20,766 nucleotides of DNA from a virus. Where the stretch lies: IMG/VR virus record IMGVR_UViG_3300037245_001135, positions 1 to 20,766 of that record, one strand, 5' to 3'. A program made the translations under genes and the position numbers. The notes beneath the pieces are model-generated. The model ran no database searches. It was not told the origin of the DNA and was given only the letters and a program-made list of their open reading frames with translations. Shown here one piece after another: positions 12,312-18,040 of the stretch; position 1 is the first letter of the stretch; every line of letters begins with the position of its first letter.

Positions 12312-14577
12312 TATAATGATTGAAAAACGAGATGGTTCTAATGAACTATTGAATATTGAAAAAATCAATAAGGTATTACTATGGGCATCAGAAGGAATTT
12401 CTGATGTTAGTGCATCAGAAATTGCTATGAATGCTAATCTACAATTCTATAATGGAATTAAAAGTAGTGATATCCAACAAGTATTAATTAGTAGTTGTGT
12501 TGATCTTATATGTGAAGAAACTCCTAACTATGATATTGTTGCAGGGAAACTGTATAATATGTATCTTAGAAAGAAGGTATTCAATACTTTCAATTATCTA
12601 CCAACTTTACACCACCATATCAAAAGTATGGTCAAAAAAGGTTGGTATACACAAGAGTTGTTAGACAACTATACTAAAGAAGAAATTGAAGATATTGGGA
12701 ACAAGATATTGAACCATAAGAAAGATTGGGAATATTCCTATGCATCCATAAGACAGATGGCAGATAAGTATCTTATCAAGAATAGAAAGACAGATGATAT
12801 CTTTGAAACACCACAATTTATGTATATTGCAATTGCTATGTGTGTATCTGCTGATATTAAAGATAAGAAGAAAAGATTCCAAGATATTAAATCTAAATAT
12901 AACGATTATTCTAATTTTGATATCTCTTTGTCAACACCAGTAGTTTCTGGTATTAGAACAAATACTACTCAATATAGTTCGTGTACTCTTATTGAGTGTG
13001 GAGATTCTATTTCATCTATAAATGCTACATCCAATGCTATTGTAAGTTATACTGCAAAAAGAGCAGGTATAGGAATGAACATTGGTAGAATACGAGCAGA
13101 AGGTGATATGATTAGAAATGGAGAAGTCATTCACACTGGAGTAATTCCATTCTTAAAGACTTTTGAGACAAATACTAAAGCAGTACATCAAAATGGATTA
13201 AGAGGTGGTGGTGGAACTGCTCATATTCCAATATGGCATAAACAAATCAGAGAAGTAATAGTTCTTAAAAACAACAAAGGATCAGATGACAAACGAGTAA
13301 GGAAACTAGATTATAGTATCCAATTCTCTAAATTATTTTGGAAAAGATTTGTAGACAATGATTTGATTTCATTATTTTCTCCAAACGATGTTCCAGACTT
13401 ATATGATAATTTTGGATTATCAGGGTTTGATAAATTATACACCAAGTATGAAGCAGACGAAACAATATCAAAAGAATTTGTAAGTGCTAGGGATTTAATT
13501 AGTGATATCATCCAAGAGAGATTTGAAACTGGTAGAATCTATATCATGAATATTGATAATGCCAATAGTCATACTACATTCGATACTGAAAATGGTAATA
13601 GACTGAGTATGAGCAATTTATGTCAGGAGATTTTACTGCCCGTTTCTCCTTTGCACCACGAGGATGATGGGAAGGTATTAGATAGAATTGCAATGGTAAA
13701 GACCAAAGATATTGATGATTTTGTGGAGTGGTACAAAAACAATGATATTTATATCAAAGGAAACACTTTGGGGGAAAGAATAGAAGAACTACATCCTTGC
13801 ACAAATAGAGATGATTTTTATTTAAGATATAATACTCCCGATTATAATCCAAATGCATTAAATGATTATACACCAGTTGCTGTTTCAGCAGAATTAGTAT
13901 ATGGTGACAAACCTGCAGAGATTGCATTGTGTACATTAGCAGCGGTTAACCTTGGTAGAGTAAGAGATTATAAAGACCTAGAAAGAATTACCAAGAATAT
14001 CGTTGATACTTTGGAATGGGTTATTGACAAGCAGGAATATCCTATGGAAGCAGCAAAGAAAATGCTGAAACGTAGAAGTCTTGGGATTGGAGTTACTAAC
14101 TTTGCATATTGGATGGCAAAGAAAGGATTTAATTATGAAGACCCAGCAGCACTAGAAGAAATTGATAGACTATTCGAACACTTTACATATTACTCTTTGA
14201 AAGCATCTAATGATGTTGCAAAAGAAAAAGGAGCATGTCAATGGTTTAATAAAACTAGATTTGCTAAAGGGGAACTAATTATTGATTCTTACAATAAAAA
14301 TGTAGACAAACTTGTTAAGAGAGATTTAGATTTAGATTGGGAACAACTAAGAAAAGATATCAAAGAATATGGTATGCGAAATAGTACACTCCATGCGTTT
14401 ATGCCAGTAGAAAGTTGTAATTTTTTCAAGACTAAAATAGAGGTCGATGATCCGATATTTAGTATTGAATTGGAAGGTGGAACTATCAAAGAATATCATT
14501 ACAATGAGGAAGTCCAACTTACGAATGGTGACTACAAGTTAGCACAATATATAGTAGAAGGGGATGACATTATTTAG
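12304..14577 (+). CDS. nrdA: RNR class Ia large subunit N-terminal part + N-intein (NrdA-N)
   Basis: Ribonucleotide reductase alpha subunit, residues 1-704, joined to a 53-residue N-intein. An ATP-cone opens the protein (IEKRDGSNELLNIEKI, residues 6-21). Active-site residues are Cys227 (SSCTLIECGDS), Asn438, Cys440 and Glu442 (NLCQE), and Cys543 (IALCTL). In E. coli NrdA the last two cysteines are 23 residues apart (439 and 462). Here they are 103 apart, so an extra stretch of about 80 residues interrupts the barrel. The extein ends M-P-V-E-S, aligned to E. coli MPSET, and then intein Cys705 follows. The enzyme is made only after trans-splicing to 14638-15528. With NrdB it reduces NDPs to dNDPs for phage DNA synthesis. 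ATG 12304 chosen; ATG 12316 is also possible. Confidence 0.93.
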   Translation: MDNIMIEKRDGSNELLNIEKINKVLLWASEGISDVSASEIAMNANLQFYNGIKSSDIQQVLISSCVDLICEETPNYDIVAGKLYNMYLRKKVFNTFNYLPTLHHHIKSMVKKGWYTQELLDNYTKEEIEDIGNKILNHKKDWEYSYASIRQMADKYLIKNRKTDDIFETPQFMYIAIAMCVSADIKDKKKRFQDIKSKYNDYSNFDISLSTPVVSGIRTNTTQYSSCTLIECGDSISSINATSNAIVSYTAKRAGIGMNIGRIRAEGDMIRNGEVIHTGVIPFLKTFETNTKAVHQNGLRGGGGTAHIPIWHKQIREVIVLKNNKGSDDKRVRKLDYSIQFSKLFWKRFVDNDLISLFSPNDVPDLYDNFGLSGFDKLYTKYEADETISKEFVSARDLISDIIQERFETGRIYIMNIDNANSHTTFDTENGNRLSMSNLCQEILLPVSPLHHEDDGKVLDRIAMVKTKDIDDFVEWYKNNDIYIKGNTLGERIEELHPCTNRDDFYLRYNTPDYNPNALNDYTPVAVSAELVYGDKPAEIALCTLAAVNLGRVRDYKDLERITKNIVDTLEWVIDKQEYPMEAAKKMLKRRSLGIGVTNFAYWMAKKGFNYEDPAALEEIDRLFEHFTYYSLKASNDVAKEKGACQWFNKTRFAKGELIIDSYNKNVDKLVKRDLDLDWEQLRKDIKEYGMRNSTLHAFMPVESCNFFKTKIEVDDPIFSIELEGGTIKEYHYNEEVQLTNGDYKLAQYIVEGDDII
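14416..14574 (+). other. N-terminal half of split NrdA intein (IntN, 53 aa)
   Basis: Starts with Cys (C-N-F-F-K-T-K-I, block A) directly after extein M-P-V-E-S and stops after 53 residues with no block B. It is strongly acidic (by my count 12 Asp/Glu against 4 Lys), with a C-terminal V-E-G-D-D. The partner IntC begins with a basic stretch. Joining M-P-V-E-S to S-S-V-I-S-N restores the RNR consensus M-P-S-E-T-S-S-Q-I-S-N. Confidence 0.92.
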
Positions 14578-14608
14578 AATGATTATAAACTAGTGCCAAC
14601 TGGCAACA

Positions 14609-14615
14609 ATAAATA
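14609..14615 (+). promoter_or_regulatory. ATAAATA element between the nrdA halves
   Basis: ATAAATA lies in the 60-bp gap between the two nrdA pieces, ending 22 nt before the ATG at 14638. It is close to the T4 late core TATAAATA and at the same spacing as other elements here. It might let the second half be transcribed separately. Just upstream is the small inverted repeat TGCCA-AC-TGGCA (14594-14605). Confidence 0.3.
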
Positions 14616-14637
14616 AATGTAAAAAATTCTTAGGAAT

Positions 14638-15087
14638 ATGATAGTTAAAAGAATAACAAAAAAAGAAAATACTTCCATTAAGTCAATAGAGGAAATCAAT
14701 ATCGAACAAGGAGTAGATATGGAAACATTACACAAAGAAAACAAAAAACAATGGATTCAGTATAAGAACCCCTTTTATGTACCGACATTGGAGGGAAATC
14801 AGAAAGTAGATAAAATATGGTTTAATGGAGTAGTTAGTACAAATTCTATTACCTTTGGTGATGACAAAGAATATAAAATGACAGATAACCACAGATTATT
14901 ATCAACTTCTGGCAAATGGGTGAAATCAAAACATTTACAAATAGGAGACACTATCCAAGATAAAACACAAACCAAAGTACATACTATTACTAGCATAGTT
15001 CCAAATTCAGAAGTAGTACCAACTTATGATATAGAAGTAGAAAATGTTCACCACTACTTCTTAGACAATGGTGCAGTGTCACATAAT
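14638..15087 (+). other. C-terminal half of split NrdA intein (IntC, 150 aa)
   Basis: Contains block B, M-T-D-N-H-R-L-L (residues 81-88), block F (T-Y-D-I-E-V-E-N-V-H-H-Y-F) and block G (N-G-A-V-S-H-N) with penultimate His and terminal Asn150, followed by extein Ser. The region G-N-Q-K-V-D-K-I (53-60) before block B resembles the AceL-TerL IntC, as I recall it. Residues 1-17 are basic (MIVKRITKKENTSIKSI), opposite in charge to the IntN. Confidence 0.92.
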
Positions 15088-15528
15088 AGTTCAGTCATTA
15101 GTAATAGTACTAATGGGTTAGAACCACCAAGAACTCCAATACAAGTGAAAACTAGTAAAGCAGGAGCAATTAAAATGGTTATCCCAGGTTATTCTAGATA
15201 CAAGAACAAATATACTTATGCATTTGATATGAGTTCTAATGAAGGAATTACTAATATTCATTCAGTAATTCAGAAATGGACTGACCAAGCAATTTCTTGT
15301 AACCATTACTATGATCCTAAGAAATACGAAGATGGTAGAATACCAATGGATATGCTAGCAGAAGATTTGCTTAGATTCTATGCATTTGGTGGTAAAAATT
15401 TATACTATGCGAATACTTTAGATGGGAAAACTGAAGATCATAGTGATAAGTTAAGTGAACAATTGAGTCAACCAGAAGATGACGAATTCGAAGATGATGG
15501 ATGTTCTTCAGGCGCGTGTTTTTTATAG
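14638..15528 (+). CDS. nrdA: C-intein + C-terminal part of RNR large subunit (NrdA-C)
   Basis: A 150-residue C-intein is followed by 146 residues of NrdA. The extein begins S-S-V-I-S-N-S-T-N-G-L-E-P-P-R, the E. coli SSQISNATNGIEPPR region. It contains the radical-transfer pair in N-L-Y-Y-A-N-T (E. coli Tyr730/731) and ends D-D-G-C-S-S-G-A-C-F-L. The two redox-active tail cysteines (E. coli Cys754 and Cys759) are kept, so the enzyme should be rechargeable by thioredoxin or glutaredoxin. The second half is in a frame of its own after a 60-bp gap with stops, so read-through cannot restore the protein; splicing in trans is required. The gene is followed by a strong terminator at 15550. Confidence 0.93.
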   Translation: MIVKRITKKENTSIKSIEEINIEQGVDMETLHKENKKQWIQYKNPFYVPTLEGNQKVDKIWFNGVVSTNSITFGDDKEYKMTDNHRLLSTSGKWVKSKHLQIGDTIQDKTQTKVHTITSIVPNSEVVPTYDIEVENVHHYFLDNGAVSHNSSVISNSTNGLEPPRTPIQVKTSKAGAIKMVIPGYSRYKNKYTYAFDMSSNEGITNIHSVIQKWTDQAISCNHYYDPKKYEDGRIPMDMLAEDLLRFYAFGGKNLYYANTLDGKTEDHSDKLSEQLSQPEDDEFEDDGCSSGACFL

Positions 15529-15549
15529 GTAATTGATTAACAATGAGTT

Positions 15550-15587
15550 AAAAGACCAAGTAGTTTATTCTCCTTGGTCTTTTTTTA
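15550..15587 (+). terminator. Intrinsic terminator after nrdA
   Basis: AAAAGACCAAG (15550-15560) pairs with CTTGGTCTTTT (15573-15583) as an 11-bp stem with a 12-nt loop and a following run of T. It lies 21 nt after the nrdA stop and separates the RNR operon from the next CTS gene. Confidence 0.9.
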
Positions 15588-15624
15588 CTACTTTTCATTA
15601 ATATCTTTGCGTAGAATTTTTTGA

Positions 15625-15631
15625 TTAAATA
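15625..15631 (+). promoter_or_regulatory. Candidate late-promoter core TTAAATA
   Basis: TTAAATA ends 19 nt before the ATG at 15651 and about 40 nt after the nrdA terminator, so a promoter is expected here. It has the same spacing as at 4019-4025. Confidence 0.45.
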
Positions 15632-15650
15632 AGAAAAGAAACAAATATAA

Positions 15651-15923
15651 ATGAAAAGTTTAAACGAAATAACACAAGCATTGAATGAAGGTAAAGAATT
15701 TTGGGTGGTAAAAGTAAATTCAGATGATGAGATTTATCCATTGAAGAAATTCAAAAACAAAGAAGCAATGAAGAAAGAAGTATATGACAAATGGGATGAA
15801 CCAAAAGGAAAATACGAGGACATCTACAATGATGGATATACAATTACTCACTATTCAGATGATGATTTAGTAAAGAAAGCAGATAACGATGAAGATATTA
15901 TCTTCGGAGAAGAAATAGATTAA
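15651..15923 (+). CDS. CTS-tagged putative internal head protein, 90 aa
   Basis: N-terminus MKSLNEITQALNEGKEFW. The tag is four residues longer than the MKSLNEFLNEG form, with the predicted cut after L-N-E (residue 13). The mature part has two strand-like segments (FWVVKVNSDDEIYPL and YTITHYSDD) and a charged helix (KEAMKKEVYDKW). The C-terminus is very acidic. It resembles a small stand-alone domain; I cannot name it. The next gene, also tagged, follows after 22 nt and probably shares the transcript. Confidence 0.72.
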   Translation: MKSLNEITQALNEGKEFWVVKVNSDDEIYPLKKFKNKEAMKKEVYDKWDEPKGKYEDIYNDGYTITHYSDDDLVKKADNDEDIIFGEEID

Positions 15924-15945
15924 ATAAAAAAACAAATAACCCAAT

Positions 15946-16215
15946 ATAAAAGATTTTGGAAAATTAAATGAAGATTCTTATGACGGAGGTGATGAAAAGT
16001 ATATATTAACTATTACAGAAAGTCCTACTGATTTTGATAATAAAGATTTTCAATCAGAAATGAAAGCACTAAATGTTTCTGGAAAGAAAAAAGGTAGTAA
16101 CGTAGAATTTAAAGGAACTTTTGACAATATAATGAGATTATTAAGAGCAGAGTTCGGATATGAATATGAAGACCTTGGTTCTATATTGAGTTCAGCAGTA
16201 GTATCACCAAAATAA
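15946..16215 (+). CDS. CTS-tagged protein with apparent ATA start, 89 aa
   Basis: The frame is open from 15940 to the stop at 16213. It has no ATG, GTG or TTG where the protein should begin. An ATA at 15946 starts the peptide (I/M)-K-D-F-G-K-L-N-E-D-S, the capsid tag with an L-N-E site after eight further residues. Keeping the tag in register implies initiation at ATA. The alternatives are a start lost by mutation (pseudogene) or a sequencing error. The rest is an ordinary small protein with a beta segment (KYILTITES), a helix (FDNIMRLLRAEFG) and no stops. An ATG at 15968 is out of frame. The gene sits between the 15651 CTS gene and a strong terminator. Confidence 0.6.
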   Translation: MKDFGKLNEDSYDGGDEKYILTITESPTDFDNKDFQSEMKALNVSGKKKGSNVEFKGTFDNIMRLLRAEFGYEYEDLGSILSSAVVSPK

Positions 16216-16234
16216 ATTCAATATTTTTGAAATT

Positions 16235-16268
16235 AAACCGAGTGTTCTTTGGAATTCTCGGTTTTTTT
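16235..16268 (+). terminator. Intrinsic terminator
   Basis: AAACCGAG (16235-16242) pairs with CTCGGTTT (16257-16264), with inner TTC/GAA pairing across a TTTG loop, and runs into seven T. It closes the 15651-16215 transcript and stands immediately before the second copy of the duplicated leader. Confidence 0.9.
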
Positions 16269-16269
16269 G

Positions 16270-16327
16270 TGTATATTAGTATAGTTGGTGAGAGAGTCAC
16301 TATTTGTTTAACTAAAAATTTACTACT
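16270..16327 (+). promoter_or_regulatory. Duplicated 5' leader, copy B, with hairpin
   Basis: Nearly the same sequence as 15-73: GTATATTAGTAT, GTTGGTGAGAGAGTCAC, TTTGTTTAACTA and TTTACTACT before the ATG. It is a few bases shorter between the hairpin and the ATG. The hairpin keeps its GAGAG loop, and one stem G-C is replaced by G-U. It begins right after a terminator, consistent with an independent promoter plus leader. Confidence 0.6.
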
Positions 16328-16495
16328 ATGAAAACTGCATTAGATCAACTCAGAAATTTGTTTCAATCCAAAGGATTTGCAACTAGAACATTTGTCGAGA
16401 ATAAACAATGGGCATTAGAAGTTCTAAGAAATAATAAAGTCGTAGATATTCTTTTCTTTGACTATAAAACTGAATCTTTAATTTCAATAGGATAA
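16328..16495 (+). CDS. Small hypothetical protein behind duplicated leader, 55 aa
   Basis: Short frame of 56 codons starting MKTALDQLRNLFQSKGFATR. It follows the second leader copy at the same position as the 74 gene follows the first. Predicted helix, then about three strands (VVDILFFDYKT). No known family. Support for it being real comes from the duplicated leader, the ATG at the end of the conserved TTTACTACT block, and clean packing before the next gene. Confidence 0.6.
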   Translation: MKTALDQLRNLFQSKGFATRTFVENKQWALEVLRNNKVVDILFFDYKTESLISIG

Positions 16496-16513
16496 TAACT
16501 TAAATCTACTACT

Positions 16514-16777
16514 ATGAAATATATTGTATTATCAAGACTAGGAAAATTACTTTCAACATCTCTTCCTAAATCAAAGAGACTAGTATCAAAGAGTGGTTAT
16601 CAACCAATTGCTGCTTGTGATTCAAAAGAAGATGCTGAGGGAATTATTATGGGACTAAGAATCAACAAGATCATTGAAACATATACTAGTGTATTACCTA
16701 CTGATATTAAAATAGCAATGAAATCTGAACTTGCTCAAGTTGCAACGGAAATGTACAATAACATTGTTACTCAATAA
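16514..16777 (+). CDS. Hypothetical protein, 87 aa
   Basis: Protein of 87 residues beginning MKYIVLSRLGKLL, with a basic N-terminal third and a helical remainder (IKIAMKSELAQVATEMYNNI). The segment P-I-A-A-C-D-S-K-E-D-A-E-G-I reads like a strand-turn-helix. The ATG is preceded by TCTACTACT, the same start context as the leader genes at 74 and 16328. That suggests shared translation control within one transcript from the copy-B leader. Function unknown. Confidence 0.65.
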   Translation: MKYIVLSRLGKLLSTSLPKSKRLVSKSGYQPIAACDSKEDAEGIIMGLRINKIIETYTSVLPTDIKIAMKSELAQVATEMYNNIVTQ

Positions 16778-16779
16778 GA

Positions 16780-16786
16780 GTAAATA
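16780..16786 (+). promoter_or_regulatory. Candidate late-promoter core GTAAATA
   Basis: GTAAATA ends 17 nt before the ATG of the CTS gene at 16804, in the 26-bp gap after the 16514 gene. Same word and similar spacing as the copy at 1231-1237. Confidence 0.35.
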
Positions 16787-16803
16787 AGAAAAGAAAAAGA
16801 CTT

Positions 16804-17121
16804 ATGAAAGCATTTAACGAATTCTTGAATGAAGGGAAGTTTATAATTCCAAAACCAGATATGGGTAGAGTTTATAAAGAAAAAGATTTCCAGACGGGAT
16901 GGGATATTATAGAATATTTAGATGGTTTCACCTCATTAAGAAAATACAAAAACACCGCTGCTGAATATGATGATTCTTGGTATTCTATTCCTAGAAAAGT
17001 TTGGGATAAAGTTATAGGATGGTCTGATAAAGAAATGGACAATCTTAATAAAAACTTAGAAGATTACGAAGGTAGTCTCCATTATAATGACAAAGAAGTT
17101 TCATTAATAGGAGGAGCATAA
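16804..17121 (+). CDS. CTS-tagged putative internal head protein, 105 aa
   Basis: MKAFNEFLNEGKF carries the shortest and clearest form of the tag, with cleavage predicted after Glu10 (L-N-E / G). Its first codons are also close in DNA to those of the 1259 gene. The mature part is aromatic-rich (DIIEYLDGF, YDDSWYSIPRKVWDKVIGW) and ends in an acidic helix. It does not look membrane-bound. No family recognised. It is followed by three tandem hairpins and a terminator (17136-17214). Confidence 0.72.
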   Translation: MKAFNEFLNEGKFIIPKPDMGRVYKEKDFQTGWDIIEYLDGFTSLRKYKNTAAEYDDSWYSIPRKVWDKVIGWSDKEMDNLNKNLEDYEGSLHYNDKEVSLIGGA

Positions 17122-17135
17122 ATTAATTAAAGACA

Positions 17136-17175
17136 AACTTACGACAGGACCGTTAAGTTACTGCTGATGCAGTTT
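17136..17175 (+). ncRNA. Two tandem hairpins before a terminator, possible structured RNA
   Basis: Directly after the 16804 gene, AACTTACG (17136-17143) can pair with CGTTAAGTT (17151-17159, one bulged T) around the loop ACAGGAC. ACTGC (17160-17164) then pairs with GCAGT (17169-17173) around TGAT. The terminator stem starts two bases later. Three back-to-back helices ending in a U-tract could be a small 3'-UTR-derived RNA. I see no match to a known riboswitch or tRNA. Confidence 0.35.
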
Positions 17176-17214
17176 AGGGGAAAAAGATATCGCTATCACT
17201 TTTCCCCTTTTTTT
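17176..17214 (+). terminator. Intrinsic terminator with extended stem
   Basis: AGGGGAAAA (17176-17184) pairs with TTTTCCCCT (17200-17208), with an inner GATA/TATC helix closed by TCGC, followed by a T-run. It ends plus-strand transcription facing the convergent small gene at 17220-17402. On the minus strand the A-run and stem could also slow polymerase, but no T-run follows the stem. Confidence 0.88.
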
Positions 17215-17219
17215 GTGTT

Positions 17220-17402
17220 TTACTTTTTAAAGAGTTTAGCAACTAACGGTATCAAGAAATATGATCCTATTGCAAAATTACAAAGAATGATCCCTGACCA
17301 TCCTAAACCATTTAAACTTTCCCAAGTGCCATCTGCACCGGAAACTACTAGCATTCCACATCCTATGAGGAACATTGCTATTGCTGTTATCATTCTAATC
17401 AT
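17220..17402 (-). CDS. Small membrane protein, 60 aa
   Basis: Minus-strand frame MIRMITAIAMFLIGCGMLVV, with two hydrophobic segments (residues about 3-20 and about 36-54) separated by a short polar loop (SGADGTWESLNG). It ends in the basic tail A-K-L-F-K-K. I prefer it to the overlapping plus-strand frame (17167-17406), which would read through the terminator. The minus frame has a sensible two-helix topology and its ATG has GTAAATA 4 nt upstream, as terL-N and the endonuclease have. It could be a holin-like or superinfection-type protein; the sequence does not decide. Confidence 0.6.
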   Translation of the reverse strand: MIRMITAIAMFLIGCGMLVVSGADGTWESLNGLGWSGIILCNFAIGSYFLIPLVAKLFKK

Positions 17403-17406
17403 ATAG

Positions 17407-17413
17407 TATTTAC
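17407..17413 (-). promoter_or_regulatory. GTAAATA element 4 nt before minus-strand start
   Basis: On the minus strand GTAAATACTAT leads into the ATG at 17402. It is the fourth case of the 4-nt spacing class. Confidence 0.35.
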
Positions 17414-17418
17414 ATATA

Positions 17419-17425
17419 TTAAATA
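17419..17425 (+). promoter_or_regulatory. Candidate late-promoter core TTAAATA
   Basis: TTAAATA ends 21 nt before the ATG at 17447. Together with the minus-strand element at 17407-17413 it makes the 44-bp gap between the divergent genes a compact two-way control region. Confidence 0.4.
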
Positions 17426-17446
17426 ACTCATAAACAGTTAAAGATT

Positions 17447-17686
17447 ATGAGTTTAGTAGGAAGTACAGTCACCTTGATAATAAAAGATGGAACAGGAACA
17501 TTAGAAATTTCTGGAGACGTCATTGAAATATATAGGGGTAAGCAACAATCATTTAGAGAAGTTCTTGATGGAAATACAGTAAAAAGACTTAAAATAGATG
17601 TTAGTACTGATTATTATTTGATAGAACTGGCAAGTAACAAGTATAAACACGTTCTTTGTTCTGACGTATTAGAAATAGTACCATAG
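17447..17686 (+). CDS. Hypothetical small beta protein, 79 aa
   Basis: Protein of 79 residues beginning MSLVGSTVTLIIKDGTG. Nearly all strand-forming segments (VTLIIKDG, LEISGDVIEIY, YLIELASN, KHVLCSDVLEIV) suggest a small beta-barrel or SH3/OB-type fold. No family recognised. Its last base is the first base of the GTG of the next gene, so translation is probably coupled. First gene of the transcript that leads towards nrdB. Confidence 0.65.
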   Translation: MSLVGSTVTLIIKDGTGTLEISGDVIEIYRGKQQSFREVLDGNTVKRLKIDVSTDYYLIELASNKYKHVLCSDVLEIVP

Positions 17687-17991
17687 TGAGGAGAAGTATT
17701 TATTTGATTGTTAACGAAGATACGGGGCATGTAAAGATAGGCATCGGAAAGAACCCTGCCAACCGCCTGCAACAGCTTCAAACAGGAAATTCGGCTAAAC
17801 TAATATTAGCATACTCAAGAGAGATTTACCACGCTTCAAAAGTTGAGAGGAATCTACATAGTTTTTATCAAGAACATAGACTTACAGGTGAATGGTTTGA
17901 CCTACCAATAGATATATTCCCCGAAATAGACAAAAAGATCACTTTATATGAAAGTAATTTTATTGCATTGCAGGATAGTCCTTTTATATGA
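17686..17991 (+). CDS. GIY-YIG superfamily protein, T5orf172/MUG113-like
   Basis: The 101-residue protein matches the T5orf172 / MUG113 branch of GIY-YIG nucleases. Landmarks are S-I-Y-L-I-V (residues 4-9), V-K-I-G-I-G-K-N-P-A-N-R-L, the L-Q-T-G-N segment, the catalytic-type Glu in V-E-R-N-L-H, and the terminal G-E-W-F-D-L. It begins at GTG 17686, overlapping the previous stop by one base. No ATG exists near. Bases 17711-17770 are about 52% GC, clearly higher than the surrounding DNA, which suggests recent acquisition. It may be a small mobile endonuclease or a DNA-processing enzyme; members of this branch are poorly characterised. No intron or split gene is next to it. Confidence 0.82.
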   Translation: MRRSIYLIVNEDTGHVKIGIGKNPANRLQQLQTGNSAKLILAYSREIYHASKVERNLHSFYQEHRLTGEWFDLPIDIFPEIDKKITLYESNFIALQDSPFI

Positions 17992-18040
17992 AAATATTTT
18001 AACTACCAAACCCATTTAACTAATAACAAATATATAAACT

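Noticed and set aside
13651-13918. Internal extra NrdA segment as another intein
   Set aside because: It lacks a nucleophile-starting block A, a TxxH block B and an HN end, and the frame is continuous.
17122-17175. tRNA gene in the hairpin cluster
   Set aside because: There is no acceptor stem, T-arm consensus or anticodon arm; helices are tandem, not cloverleaf. No tRNA or CRISPR array was seen anywhere in the window.
17167-17406. Plus-strand frame of 79 codons
   Set aside because: It spans the terminator at 17176-17214 and is antisense to a two-helix membrane protein with a better start context.
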